Shown here: positions 1-7,209 of the stretch, piece by piece | Position numbering within the stretch: the stretch's first letter is position 1 | Layout of the letters: each line of letters opens with the position of its first letter | NCBI GenBank assembly: GCA_964412785.1 | Contig: CAYPQD010000010.1 | Coordinates: forward strand, 1 to 64,000 | Reading direction: 5' to 3' | DNA: 64,000 nucleotides | Origin: UBA5336 sp964412785 | GTDB taxonomy: Bacteria; Pseudomonadota; Alphaproteobacteria; Caulobacterales; Hyphomonadaceae | Program-made: the position numbers and the translations under genes | Notes under the pieces: generated by a model | Told to the model about the DNA's origin: nothing | What the model saw: the letters and a program-made list of their open reading frames with translations, nothing else | The model's database searches: none

Positions 1-536
1 TTGCGCCCGACCTGTACGCGCGCACGCTGACCATGAATGGCGTCTCCAAGGCCTACGCCATGACCGGCTGGCGGATCGGCTATGCGGCCGGGCCGAAGCC
101 GCTGGTCGATGCCATGCGAAAGGTGATGAGCCAGACCACCTCCAACCCGTGCTCGATCAGCCAGTGGGCAAGCGTTGCGGCGCTGAATGGCGAACATGGC
201 TTCCTGGCGGAGCGGAACGCAGTGTTCCGTGACCGGCGTGACCTGGTCGTCGCCGGGCTGAATGCGGCCGATGGCCTGACCTGCGGCACGCCGGAGGGGG
301 CATTCTACGTCTATCCGTCCTGCGCCGACCTGATCGGGCGCACCAGCGCTGGTGGGCGCCTGCTTGACAGCGACGAGGCGGTCGCCACTGCGCTTCTTGA
401 CGAGGAGAAGGTGGCTGTGGTGTTCGGCGCGGCGTTCGGCCTGTCACCGGCATTTCGCATCTCCTATGCCACGGCGACCGAGGCCCTCAGCGAGGCGATC
501 ACCCGCATCCAGCGCTTCTGCGCAGGCGTGCAATAG
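1..536 (+). CDS. aatA: Aspartate aminotransferase, C-terminal part (cut by window start)
   Basis: C-terminal part of a class I pyridoxal-phosphate aminotransferase that interconverts aspartate/2-oxoglutarate and oxaloacetate/glutamate in the cytoplasm. The frame is open from base 3 and the first bases already encode protein. SKAYAMTGWRIG near the start contains the Schiff-base lysine. Further on, NPCSISQ, the PEGAFYVYPSC segment and the substrate-binding FRISYA stretch match the alphaproteobacterial AatA group. The N-terminal half lies outside the window. The gene ends with TAG at 534-536. The family call is firm; exact substrate range cannot be judged from this part. Confidence 0.85.
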   Translation, partial: APDLYARTLTMNGVSKAYAMTGWRIGYAAGPKPLVDAMRKVMSQTTSNPCSISQWASVAALNGEHGFLAERNAVFRDRRDLVVAGLNAADGLTCGTPEGAFYVYPSCADLIGRTSAGGRLLDSDEAVATALLDEEKVAVVFGAAFGLSPAFRISYATATEALSEAITRIQRFCAGVQ

Positions 537-628
537 ACCGGGTCTATGACGCTGCCGGGAGATTTAATTGGGACAGGCGGACACGCATCCCCATCTTTGG
601 AAAACAGTGAATTGAGGAGACCCTGACC

Positions 629-1093
629 ATGGAGATTGATATCGGCCTGGATAACAGCGCGCGCGATTCGTCCGCCGAGGCGCTGCGTGTCCTGCTCGGC
701 GAGACCTATGCGCTCTACATGAAGACGCATGGCTATCACTGGAATGTCACCGGGCCGCGCTTCCGATCCCTGCATATGATGTTCGAGGAGCAATACCGCG
801 AACTCTGGGCGGCACTCGACGTGATCGCCGAGCGCATTCGCGCCCTCGGGCATTTCGCGCCGGGCTCAAGCGAGGCCATGCTGGCCGAAGCGACGATCAA
901 GCCCGACAATGGCGTGCCGGATGCCGGGCAGATGATCGCCAATCTGGTCAAGGGCCATGAGGCGGTGGCGCGGGCGGCGCGGGCCGGCACCAAGATTGCC
1001 GGAGAGTCCGGCGACGAGGTCACCGTCGACCTTTTTGTCCAGCGTGCCGAGATCGCTGAGAAGACCGCCTGGATGCTGCGTTCCAGCCTCTGA
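629..1093 (+). CDS. dps: Dps-family ferritin-like DNA-protection protein
   Basis: 154-aa Dps/ferritin-like protein, expected to form a dodecamer that oxidises Fe2+ with H2O2 and shields DNA in starvation or oxidative stress. The ferroxidase signature is intact: H37 in HWNVTGPRF, H49 and E53 in LHMMFEEQY, D64 and E68 in DVIAERIRALG. The N-terminus is short and acidic, without the lysine-rich tail used by E. coli Dps to bind DNA, so direct DNA binding is uncertain. The start is supported by GAGGAG about 10 bases upstream. A TTTAAT stretch at 563-568 could be a -10 element, but no clear -35 goes with it. The stop codon coincides with the left end of a dispersed repeat. Confidence 0.93.
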   Translation: MEIDIGLDNSARDSSAEALRVLLGETYALYMKTHGYHWNVTGPRFRSLHMMFEEQYRELWAALDVIAERIRALGHFAPGSSEAMLAEATIKPDNGVPDAGQMIANLVKGHEAVARAARAGTKIAGESGDEVTVDLFVQRAEIAEKTAWMLRSSL

Positions 1094-1207
1094 TTCGTGT
1101 GTGCCCAGATGATGGTACATCTGCGCATAAGGCGCATGAGCGCGGGCGCGAAGTCGCGCTCGGCCTAGCGGCACGGGTCGGTTCTGGGTGCATGCCGCTT
1201 GGTATGA
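1091..1207 (+). repeat. Dispersed intergenic repeat, copy A (about 117 bp)
   Basis: Most diverged of three related copies in this window (others at 5331-5449, inverted, and 46500-46619). It begins on the dps stop codon and ends in TTGGTATGA, equivalent to the TTGGTATAA end of copy B. The first internal hairpin is still visible as CAGATG (1105-1110) facing CATCTG, with a 6-base loop. The block AAGTCGCGCTCGGCC is shared with the other copies. No open reading frame explains the conservation. It could be a MITE-like element or a structured 3'-UTR unit. Confidence 0.75.
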
Positions 1208-1218
1208 GGGGCAGTCAT

Positions 1219-1254
1219 AAAAAAAGCCGGGCGGCCCATGGCGCGCCCGGCTTT
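1219..1254 (-). terminator. Rho-independent terminator for the LysR gene
   Basis: Perfect 11-bp stem: AAAGCCGGGCG (1223-1233) pairs with CGCCCGGCTTT (1244-1254) around a 10-base loop. Read on the minus strand the stem is followed by a run of seven T (1225-1219), the classic intrinsic terminator form. On the plus strand only three T follow, so termination of dps transcripts here would be weaker. It lies about 155 bases beyond the LysR stop codon. Confidence 0.85.
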
Positions 1255-1410
1255 GAGTGTGGTCCCTCTTGGGGGAGGAAACGCCCAATCGGAGGAAAGA
1301 TCGGGTTGGCCGGGGACCGCGGCGCCCCTTGCACATAAGAGCGTCTCTGCCGGCAGCAAGGAAAAAGCGCTGCGAACCTCATGCAAATGCGCATGGCTGA
1401 ATTGTTGATG
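1255..1410. other. Intergenic stretch without a supported gene
   Basis: Lies between the terminator and the LysR stop codon, so it is the 3' untranslated region of the LysR transcript. The open frames crossing it run through the terminator hairpin and show no family resemblance. Nothing further is seen. Confidence 0.6.
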
Positions 1411-2319
1411 CTAATCGCCATCGCCACGGCGCCGCAAGTGCGCCGTCTGTGCGGTGATGAAGTCGCGGAAGCTGGCGATCCGTTTGGACCGCCTGAGATC
1501 GCTTGGATAGATGAAATAGAGATCGAAGCTCGGCCCGACCTTGTCGGGCAGGATCCTGACCAGTCCGGGCACGGTCTCGGCCATGTAGTCCGGCAGGTCG
1601 GCAATGCCGAGACCGGCCTCGACGGCGCGCAGCATGGCAAAGACGTTGGAAACCTGCAGGCTGGCCGTGCGCGCCGGGCGGTCGTCACGGCCGATCTGGC
1701 TCGCCCATTTCATCGACTGCATCGGTGCGGGCGCGCGATCATTATGGTAGGTTATGATGCGGTGCTGGTCGAGATCGGCCGCCGTCTCGGGCCGTCCGAA
1801 GCGCTCGGCATAGGCGTGCGCGGCATAAAGGCTGGTCGCCAGCGTGCCAAGCTTGCGCTGGATGAGATCGGCCTTGTCGGCGGCCCAGAGACGCACCGCA
1901 CACTCCGCCTCCAGCCGCAGCAGGTCGAACTCCTGGTCGTCTAGGCGCAGATCAAGCCTGAGGTCGGGATAGGCGTCCATGAACGCGCCGAGCCGCGGCA
2001 CGATCCACGTCGACCCGAAAGCGACCGGCGCGGTTACGACAAGCTCACCCTGGGGCGTTTCCTGCTGGTCCTTCAGCGCCGAGTGGGCCGCCGCCGCTGC
2101 CGAGGCCATGTCGACGGTGGAGCGGTGCAGGGTGTGGCCGGCATCGGTCATCACCAGGCCGCGGGCATGGCGCTGGAAAAGCGAGACGCCCAGTTCCTTC
2201 TCCAACGCCGCGATCTGGCGCGACACGGCCGACTGCGAAATACCCAGCCGGTCACCCGCCGCAGTCAGGCTGCCGGCTTCCGCGGCGGCGTGGAAGGATT
2301 TCAACTTGTCCCAGTCCAT
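1411..2319 (-). CDS. LysR-family transcriptional regulator
   Basis: 302-aa LysR-type regulator. The winged helix-turn-helix occupies about residues 3-62, with the diagnostic SQSAVSRQIAALEKELG recognition region. The rest is a LysR substrate-binding domain (about 90-290) that should bind a small co-inducer. The start is placed at MDWDKLKSFH, the usual beginning of this subfamily; two further in-frame ATGs lie upstream (to 2358) but would add residues the family lacks. The alphaproteobacterial subgroup with MDWDKL...FHAVAEAGS and QRHARG is recognisable, but its regulon is not known to me. No divergent target gene is adjacent; the next gene upstream runs the same way. Confidence 0.88.
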   Translation of the reverse strand: MDWDKLKSFHAAAEAGSLTAAGDRLGISQSAVSRQIAALEKELGVSLFQRHARGLVMTDAGHTLHRSTVDMASAAAAAHSALKDQQETPQGELVVTAPVAFGSTWIVPRLGAFMDAYPDLRLDLRLDDQEFDLLRLEAECAVRLWAADKADLIQRKLGTLATSLYAAHAYAERFGRPETAADLDQHRIITYHNDRAPAPMQSMKWASQIGRDDRPARTASLQVSNVFAMLRAVEAGLGIADLPDYMAETVPGLVRILPDKVGPSFDLYFIYPSDLRRSKRIASFRDFITAQTAHLRRRGDGD

Positions 2320-2414
2320 CAGGTGTAAAATCATGCCTGCGAGGCACCGAGGCGGCAAGCGGAATCGCGTCGGGCGCCATCTGGAAGACGGAACGATCCG
2401 CTTGCTGCGCCTGC

Positions 2415-3026
2415 CTACTGGCTCGCCCAGGTGATGCGGGCGATCCAGTCCAGCGCCCCGGCATCAAGCCCAATGGCCGGCCATTCGGGATTGGCGGCCT
2501 CAAGGCGCAGCCCACCGCCGTCTCGGGCGGCGAGGAGGCCGGCGACGAGGCGCCCATCGGTAAGTCGTGCGACCACCCTTGATCCAGCCCGTGCGCCGGC
2601 GCCCGGTTCGACCAGAACCATCTGGCCGGGCAGAAGGACCGGGTTCATCCGGTCGTCGTCGATCACAAGGAGGAAGGCGCCGGGCGCCGCCGGCCAGGGC
2701 AGGCGCACGACGCCCCACGCGCCGGGCAGGGGCGTGCCCTCTTCGCTGAAGGCCTCGCCGGCATCGGTCATGGGCAGGGCCGGCAGGGACACCGCCGGGG
2801 CGGGCTCGATCAGCGCGACCAGGTCGCCGAGCCCCGCGCCGACAGCCTCCAGCGCGCGCGCCACACTCTCGGTCGATGGCCAGCGCGGCCGGCCATCGCG
2901 GCCCATGCGCTTGGAGCGGTTGAAGGCGGTGGGATCCAGCCCGGCCTGTCGCGCGAGCCCGGAGGTGGACAGGCCGTGCCGGGCAGCCAGCGCGTCGAGC
3001 CCCCGCCAGATGTCGTGATGCTGCAT
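2415..3026 (-). CDS. HTH regulator with S24/LexA-like domain lacking the catalytic dyad
   Basis: 203-aa protein: an N-terminal helix-turn-helix (about residues 8-70, with LARQAGLDPTAFNRSKR) and a C-terminal S24/LexA-like beta domain (about 95-200). In self-cleaving members this domain carries a GDSM motif with nucleophilic Ser and a later Lys. Here the Ser position reads DDDRM (residues 123-127, R126 in place of Ser), and the strand that usually supplies Lys reads GRLVAGLL. Autocleavage is therefore unlikely, and the protein is probably a plain DNA-binding regulator or a ligand-responsive one. The start MQHHDIWRG is preferred over ATG 3044. Same strand as the LysR gene, 95 bases upstream of it. 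Confidence 0.85.
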   Translation of the reverse strand: MQHHDIWRGLDALAARHGLSTSGLARQAGLDPTAFNRSKRMGRDGRPRWPSTESVARALEAVGAGLGDLVALIEPAPAVSLPALPMTDAGEAFSEEGTPLPGAWGVVRLPWPAAPGAFLLVIDDDRMNPVLLPGQMVLVEPGAGARAGSRVVARLTDGRLVAGLLAARDGGGLRLEAANPEWPAIGLDAGALDWIARITWASQ

Positions 3027-3181
3027 CCTGCTGCCATTCCACAAAAACGCTGCCCGAGCCTAGGCCCGGGACTTAGGAATATCAACCTATTGCGGCGTGT
3101 GATGCGGCCTGGCCACGCCTGGGGATTGCGGTGCCCGGCGATCACCTTGACACCATTGGCACTGTGCCGGAGATGCCCGCC

Positions 3182-4219
3182 ATGCTCGCTGACCTTGCCA
3201 TGCCGCTGATGCGCACGATCGACCCTGAGCGCGCGCACGATCTGACGCTCCTGGCCCTGAAGGCGGGGCTTGGTGTGCCCGTCCGTGCGCCGCACCCGGA
3301 TCCGGCGCTGGCTGTGCGCCTGCCGGTCTCGGGGCTGGAACTGCCAGGCCCGGTCGGTCTCGCCGCCGGGTTCGACAAGAATGCCGAAGTGATCGCGGCG
3401 ATGGCGCGCTTCGGCTTCGGCTTTATCGAATGCGGGACAGTGACCCCGCGCCCGCAGGCCGGCAATCCCAAGCCGCGCCTCTTCCGGCTCACCGTGGACC
3501 GGGCGGTGATCAACCGGATGGGCTTCAACAATCACGGCCTTGATGCGTTTGTCGCCCATCTTGCCGCGCGGACGGCGACGCCGGCGAAGGTCGGCGCCAA
3601 TGTCGGTGCCAACAAGGACTCCGGCGACCGCATTGCCGACTATGTCACTGGCCTGAAAGCCGTCTGGACCCATGCCGACTATGTCACCATCAATGTCTCC
3701 TCGCCCAACACTCCGGGCCTGCGGGGCCTGCAGGACCGCAGCGTGCTGGAGGACCTGCTCGGGCGCACTGGCGAGGCCGCGCTCGCGCTGGCGGCAGAGG
3801 GGCCTCTTCGCCCGGTCTTCCTGAAGGTGGCGCCGGACCTCGACGACGCGGCGATCACGGACATTTCCGAAGTCGCGCTGGCGGCGCCCTACCTGCACGG
3901 GCTGATCGTCTCCAACACGACGCTGGCGCGGCCCGAAAGCCTTGAAAGCCCGCTGAAGGGCGAGGCGGGCGGCCTTTCCGGGCGTCCCCTGATGGCGCCC
4001 TCAACGGCGGTGCTTGCGGCCTTCGCAGAACAGGTCGGCGGGCGGCTCGACCTCATCGGCGCAGGCGGCATTGCCTCGGCGGCCGACGTCCGCGCCAAGC
4101 TCGCTGCCGGCGCCCAGGCGGTGCAGCTCTATTCCGCGCTCGTCTATCAAGGCCCCGGGCTCATCCGCCGCATCCTGGACGACCTCAGGCGGGAGGGCCT
4201 GCCGCAGCCTGTCGTCTGA
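3182..4219 (+). CDS. pyrD: Dihydroorotate dehydrogenase (quinone), class 2
   Basis: 345-aa class 2 dihydroorotate dehydrogenase that oxidises dihydroorotate to orotate with FMN and passes electrons to the quinone pool at the inner membrane (pyrimidine synthesis, step 4). It has the amphipathic N-terminal extension typical of class 2, AGFDKNAE, GFGFIECGTVTPRPQ, the NRMGFNNHG block, and the catalytic Ser region INVSSPNTPGLR. The C-terminal FMN-phosphate site is IGAGGIASAADV. The start at 3182 is chosen because GGAG lies 9 bases upstream and the protein then begins MLADLAMPLMRTIDPE as relatives do; an upstream ATG at 3131 would add 17 unrelated residues. Convergent with alkB. Confidence 0.95.
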   Translation: MLADLAMPLMRTIDPERAHDLTLLALKAGLGVPVRAPHPDPALAVRLPVSGLELPGPVGLAAGFDKNAEVIAAMARFGFGFIECGTVTPRPQAGNPKPRLFRLTVDRAVINRMGFNNHGLDAFVAHLAARTATPAKVGANVGANKDSGDRIADYVTGLKAVWTHADYVTINVSSPNTPGLRGLQDRSVLEDLLGRTGEAALALAAEGPLRPVFLKVAPDLDDAAITDISEVALAAPYLHGLIVSNTTLARPESLESPLKGEAGGLSGRPLMAPSTAVLAAFAEQVGGRLDLIGAGGIASAADVRAKLAAGAQAVQLYSALVYQGPGLIRRILDDLRREGLPQPVV

Positions 4220-4260
4220 GAGCCGGCCAGAACGCGCCAGCGCGGGCGCGCCAGAGGCGC

Positions 4261-4896
4261 TCAGCCATGGCGGACCCGCCGCAGGGTCAGGCTGAGCCGG
4301 CCATCAAAGCCGAGATCGGGCTGGAACAGCGGGTCCGGCGCCAGCAGCCGGTCGATGCCGTGATAATGATTGCGCGACGAGCCGGCCATCAGGATGACGT
4401 CGCCGCTTTCCAGGCGAACCGCGCGGGTCGCCCCGGAGCGGGCCGGACCGCCAAGCCGGAAGCGGGCCGGCTGGCCGAGTGACACCGCGACGATCCCGGT
4501 CTCGCGGTCATCCTCGTCGGCGTCACGGTGCAGGCCCATCCGCGCGTCCCCGCGATAGTGGTTGACAAGGCAGCACTCCGGCTCGGGCGCCTCCGGCTGC
4601 AGCTCTGCCCACAGGCCGAGAAGCGCGTCCGGGATGGCGGGCCAGGGCGCACCGGTCAGCGGATGGGCCGGCTGGTAGCGATAACCCGCGCGGTCCGACA
4701 CCCAGCCGAGCGGGCCAAGGTTCACCTGCCGCACCGAGAAGGGCTGTCCGCCCGGCGTCACCGGCTCCAGCCAGCCGGCGTGGTTTGCGCGCGCGAGCAC
4801 GTCAGCGGCAAGGGCGACCTGTGCGGCGGCGTCGAGACAGGCGCGCAGGTGCCGCGCGCCCGCGCCGAGATCGTCCGTGGCAGCGCCGCCGCTCAA
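4261..4896 (-). CDS. alkB: AlkB-type alkylated-DNA repair dioxygenase
   Basis: 211-aa Fe(II)/2-oxoglutarate dioxygenase that removes methyl groups (1-meA, 3-meC) from DNA by oxidation. Iron ligands are visible: H123 and D125 in LHRDADEDD, and a distal His in NHYHGIDR. NHYRGDARMG is the nucleotide-recognition stretch, and LSLTLRRVR near the end holds the 2-oxoglutarate-binding arginines. The start overlaps the stop of the upstream MAPEG gene by 3 bases, so the two are translationally coupled. No GTTC-N7-GTTC or Ada-type site is visible upstream. Confidence 0.93.
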   Translation of the reverse strand: MSGGAATDDLGAGARHLRACLDAAAQVALAADVLARANHAGWLEPVTPGGQPFSVRQVNLGPLGWVSDRAGYRYQPAHPLTGAPWPAIPDALLGLWAELQPEAPEPECCLVNHYRGDARMGLHRDADEDDRETGIVAVSLGQPARFRLGGPARSGATRAVRLESGDVILMAGSSRNHYHGIDRLLAPDPLFQPDLGFDGRLSLTLRRVRHG

Positions 4897-5300
4897 AGGA
4901 CCTGAAGCGCGGCCATCACAGCAAGCGCCAGCCCGCCGAAATAGGTCACGATCGCGCCGATCGCCTTCAGCGGATGCGGCCTTGCCAGCGTCCGGCAGAC
5001 CAGGAAGCCCAGCGCGTGGAGGACCCGCGCCGCCGTGATGGCAAGAACGAGGCTGGTCACCGCGAGGCCGAGATCACGACCGGCATAGGCAAATGAGGTG
5101 ACAATGAACAGGCCGATCAGCGCGCCGGCATATTCCGCGCTGTTGGCGTGCGCGCGCACCGCCTTCATGAGCGCGCTGGTCGGGTCGTCGCCGGCTCCGG
5201 TGACGACGCGCGCCTGCGTGCGCGCAATCGACACCCAGAAGCCGAGGAGAAGCACGAGCGCGCCAAGCGACAGGGAACAAACGATCAGGGTCGGGTGCAT
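4893..5300 (-). CDS. MAPEG-family membrane protein
   Basis: 135-aa protein with four hydrophobic segments (about residues 5-25, 55-75, 78-100, 110-132), matching the bacterial MAPEG family related to microsomal glutathione transferases. The polar loop RAHANSAEYAGAL corresponds to the family's RAHxNxxE motif, which binds glutathione in characterised members. Glutathione transferase or peroxidase activity towards hydrophobic electrophiles is the family expectation, not shown here. It is co-transcribed with alkB and overlaps its start, which suggests a shared role against alkylating or electrophilic damage. A purine-rich GGAGA precedes the start. Confidence 0.85.
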   Translation of the reverse strand: MHPTLIVCSLSLGALVLLLGFWVSIARTQARVVTGAGDDPTSALMKAVRAHANSAEYAGALIGLFIVTSFAYAGRDLGLAVTSLVLAITAARVLHALGFLVCRTLARPHPLKAIGAIVTYFGGLALAVMAALQVL

Positions 5301-5330
5301 GAGATGGGGTCTCCGCTTCGCCCCCGCAGC

Positions 5331-5449
5331 TTATACCAAGCTGCATGGACCCAAAACCGATCCACGCAGCGCGGGGCAAGCGCGACTGCGCGTCGGCGCC
5401 CCATGCGCCGGATGCGCAGATGGACCCTCATCTGCGCACACTGGTATTA
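5331..5449 (-). repeat. Dispersed intergenic repeat, copy B (119 bp, inverted)
   Basis: Inverted relative to copies A and C. Its ends form an imperfect inverted repeat: TTATACCAAG at 5331-5340 and CTGGTATTA at 5441-5449. Read on the minus strand it holds three hairpins in a row: GCAGATG facing CATCTGC, CGCAG facing CTGCG, and TGGATC facing GGTCCA. The right-hand half is close to base-for-base with copy C. It sits upstream of the MAPEG-alkB operon, on the side where a promoter would be expected, so it may influence that promoter. No coding potential. Confidence 0.8.
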
Positions 5450-5614
5450 GCGATCCCGGACGGCGCGGGAAGGGGGCGGTGTGGCGGCCCGGGCTTTGGC
5501 GGCATACGCCGGGGTTGGCCCGTCGCCTTCAGCGCTTGCGCTGCGTCACCCCTTGCCCTTCGCGGAACCCTCAATACAGTCAATCGCAAATGACAGGAAA
5601 TGGGAGGAGCCGGC
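5450..5614. other. Intergenic stretch upstream of the ABM gene
   Basis: 165 bases between repeat copy B and the ABM gene. Apart from the strong GGAGGAG ribosome-binding site at 5603-5609, nothing recognisable is seen: no clear promoter hexamers, RNA gene or conserved frame. Confidence 0.5.
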
Positions 5615-5905
5615 ATGATCGGCGTGGTTGCAAAGCTTTCGGTGCAGGACGGCAGGCAGGCCGAATTCGAGCAGGTGGCGAAGGACCTGATGGCAAAGGT
5701 CAAGGCCAATGAGGCCGGCTGCCTCACCTACCAGCTCTACAGGGCCAAGGGCTCGGATACCGACTATATTTTCATGGAGCAGTACGCCTCACAGGACGCG
5801 CTCGATGCCCATGGCAAGACCGAATACTTCAGGGCGGCCGGCCCGGGTCTTGGCGCCTGCCTCGCGGCGCGGCCGGAGATAGCCTATTACGAAATCGTCG
5901 AATAG
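5615..5905 (+). CDS. Antibiotic biosynthesis monooxygenase (ABM) domain protein
   Basis: 96-aa single-domain ABM/YgiN-like protein with the dimeric alpha+beta barrel fold: MIGVVAKLSVQDGRQAEFEQ, NEAGCLTYQLYRAKG, and the DYIFMEQYASQDALDAH stretch. Characterised relatives are cofactor-free monooxygenases acting on quinols or aromatic polyketides; others have no known activity. The ATG at 5615 is preferred to 5600 because GGAGGAG lies just before it. It is 14 bases upstream of an acyl-CoA dehydrogenase gene on the same strand, so they are likely co-transcribed. Confidence 0.88.
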   Translation: MIGVVAKLSVQDGRQAEFEQVAKDLMAKVKANEAGCLTYQLYRAKGSDTDYIFMEQYASQDALDAHGKTEYFRAAGPGLGACLAARPEIAYYEIVE

Positions 5906-5919
5906 GAGCCGGGCGCGCC

Positions 5920-7143
5920 ATGGATCTCGCCTTTACACCCGGGGACCGCGCCTTCCAGCTGGAGGTGCGCGACTGGATCGCTGACGCCTACACGCCGGAC
6001 CTGCGCGCGAAGATGGCCCTGTCGAAGAATGGCTATCTCGACAAGGAGGGCCAGATCGCCTGGCAGAAGCGACTGTATGAAAAGGGCTGGGTCGCACCCA
6101 ACTGGCCCGCCGAGCATGGCGGGCCGGGCCTGACACCGTCGCAGAAATACATCCTGCAGATGGAACTGGCCGCAGCCGGAACGCCGCCGGTCAGCCCCAT
6201 GGGCATTTCCATGGTCGCGCCGGTGCTGATGGCGTTCGGGTCCGAGGTGCAGAAGGCCGAGCACCTGCCGAGGATCCTGCGCTCCGATGTCTGGTGGTGC
6301 CAGGGCTATTCCGAACCGGGTTCGGGCTCAGACCTTGCCTCGCTGCAGATGAGCGCGCTGCGTGACGGCGATGATTACGTCCTCAACGGGTCCAAGATCT
6401 GGACAACCCACGCCCAGTGGGCCGACTGGATCTTCTGCCTCGTGCGCACCTCAAGAGAGGGCAAACCGCAGGAGGGGATCAGCTTCATCATCTTCCCGAT
6501 GGACCTTCCCGGCATCAGCGTGCGGCCTCTGCCGACGCTCGACCAGCCGCTGCAGGGCCAGCAGGAAATCAATCAGGTGTTCTTCGAGGATGTCCGCGTG
6601 CCCGTGCAGGGCGCTCTCGTCGGCGCGGAGAACAAGGGCTGGACTTACGCCAAATACCTCCTGCAGTTCGAGCGTGGCAATGCCTATGCGCCCGGGCTGA
6701 AGGCCATGCTGAAAAAGGCGCGCCGGATCGCCAGTCTTGGCCAGGCTGGCGGTGACGCACTGATCGCCGACCGGGACTTCCAGCGCAAGCTGGCGCAGAT
6801 GGAAATCCGCATCGAGGCGCTGAACGCCACCGAACTGCGGATCTTCTCCGCGCTTTCGGCGGGCGAGCCGGTCGGGCCGGAGAGCTCGATGCTGAAATGC
6901 GCAGGCTCCGAGGCGCAGCAGGCAATTACCGAGCTGGTCCTGGAAGCGGCCGGTGATTTCGCCATGCCCTTTGTCCAGGACAGCTGGGCGCACCTGCGCG
7001 ATGGCGCGAATGACGCGCTGCACCAGCCGGAACCGACCGTCCCGGTGGCGCCGAGTTATTTCAATTACCGCAAGGCCTCGATCTATGCCGGCTCCAACGA
7101 GATCCAGCGAAACATCATGGCCAAGATGGTGCTGGGCCTCTGA
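5920..7143 (+). CDS. Acyl-CoA dehydrogenase family protein
   Basis: 407-aa FAD-dependent acyl-CoA dehydrogenase, which introduces a trans-2 double bond into an acyl-CoA and passes electrons to ETF. The three-domain layout is present: N-terminal helices, middle beta domain with GYSEPGSGSDLASLQ and GSKIWTTHAQ, and C-terminal helices ending in YAGSNEIQRNIMAKMVLGL. The long variant with APNWPAEHGG and an extended C-domain is common in alphaproteobacterial degradation clusters. The substrate cannot be read from sequence. It sits between an ABM gene and a GPH-type transporter, hinting at uptake and catabolism of a specific compound. Confidence 0.93.
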   Translation: MDLAFTPGDRAFQLEVRDWIADAYTPDLRAKMALSKNGYLDKEGQIAWQKRLYEKGWVAPNWPAEHGGPGLTPSQKYILQMELAAAGTPPVSPMGISMVAPVLMAFGSEVQKAEHLPRILRSDVWWCQGYSEPGSGSDLASLQMSALRDGDDYVLNGSKIWTTHAQWADWIFCLVRTSREGKPQEGISFIIFPMDLPGISVRPLPTLDQPLQGQQEINQVFFEDVRVPVQGALVGAENKGWTYAKYLLQFERGNAYAPGLKAMLKKARRIASLGQAGGDALIADRDFQRKLAQMEIRIEALNATELRIFSALSAGEPVGPESSMLKCAGSEAQQAITELVLEAAGDFAMPFVQDSWAHLRDGANDALHQPEPTVPVAPSYFNYRKASIYAGSNEIQRNIMAKMVLGL

Positions 7144-7209
7144 CGCACCGGCACGGTGGAAAAAAGACGCGGCCGCCGGCTGACGAGCGGCCCGCAGACG
7201 GGAGGTGAC

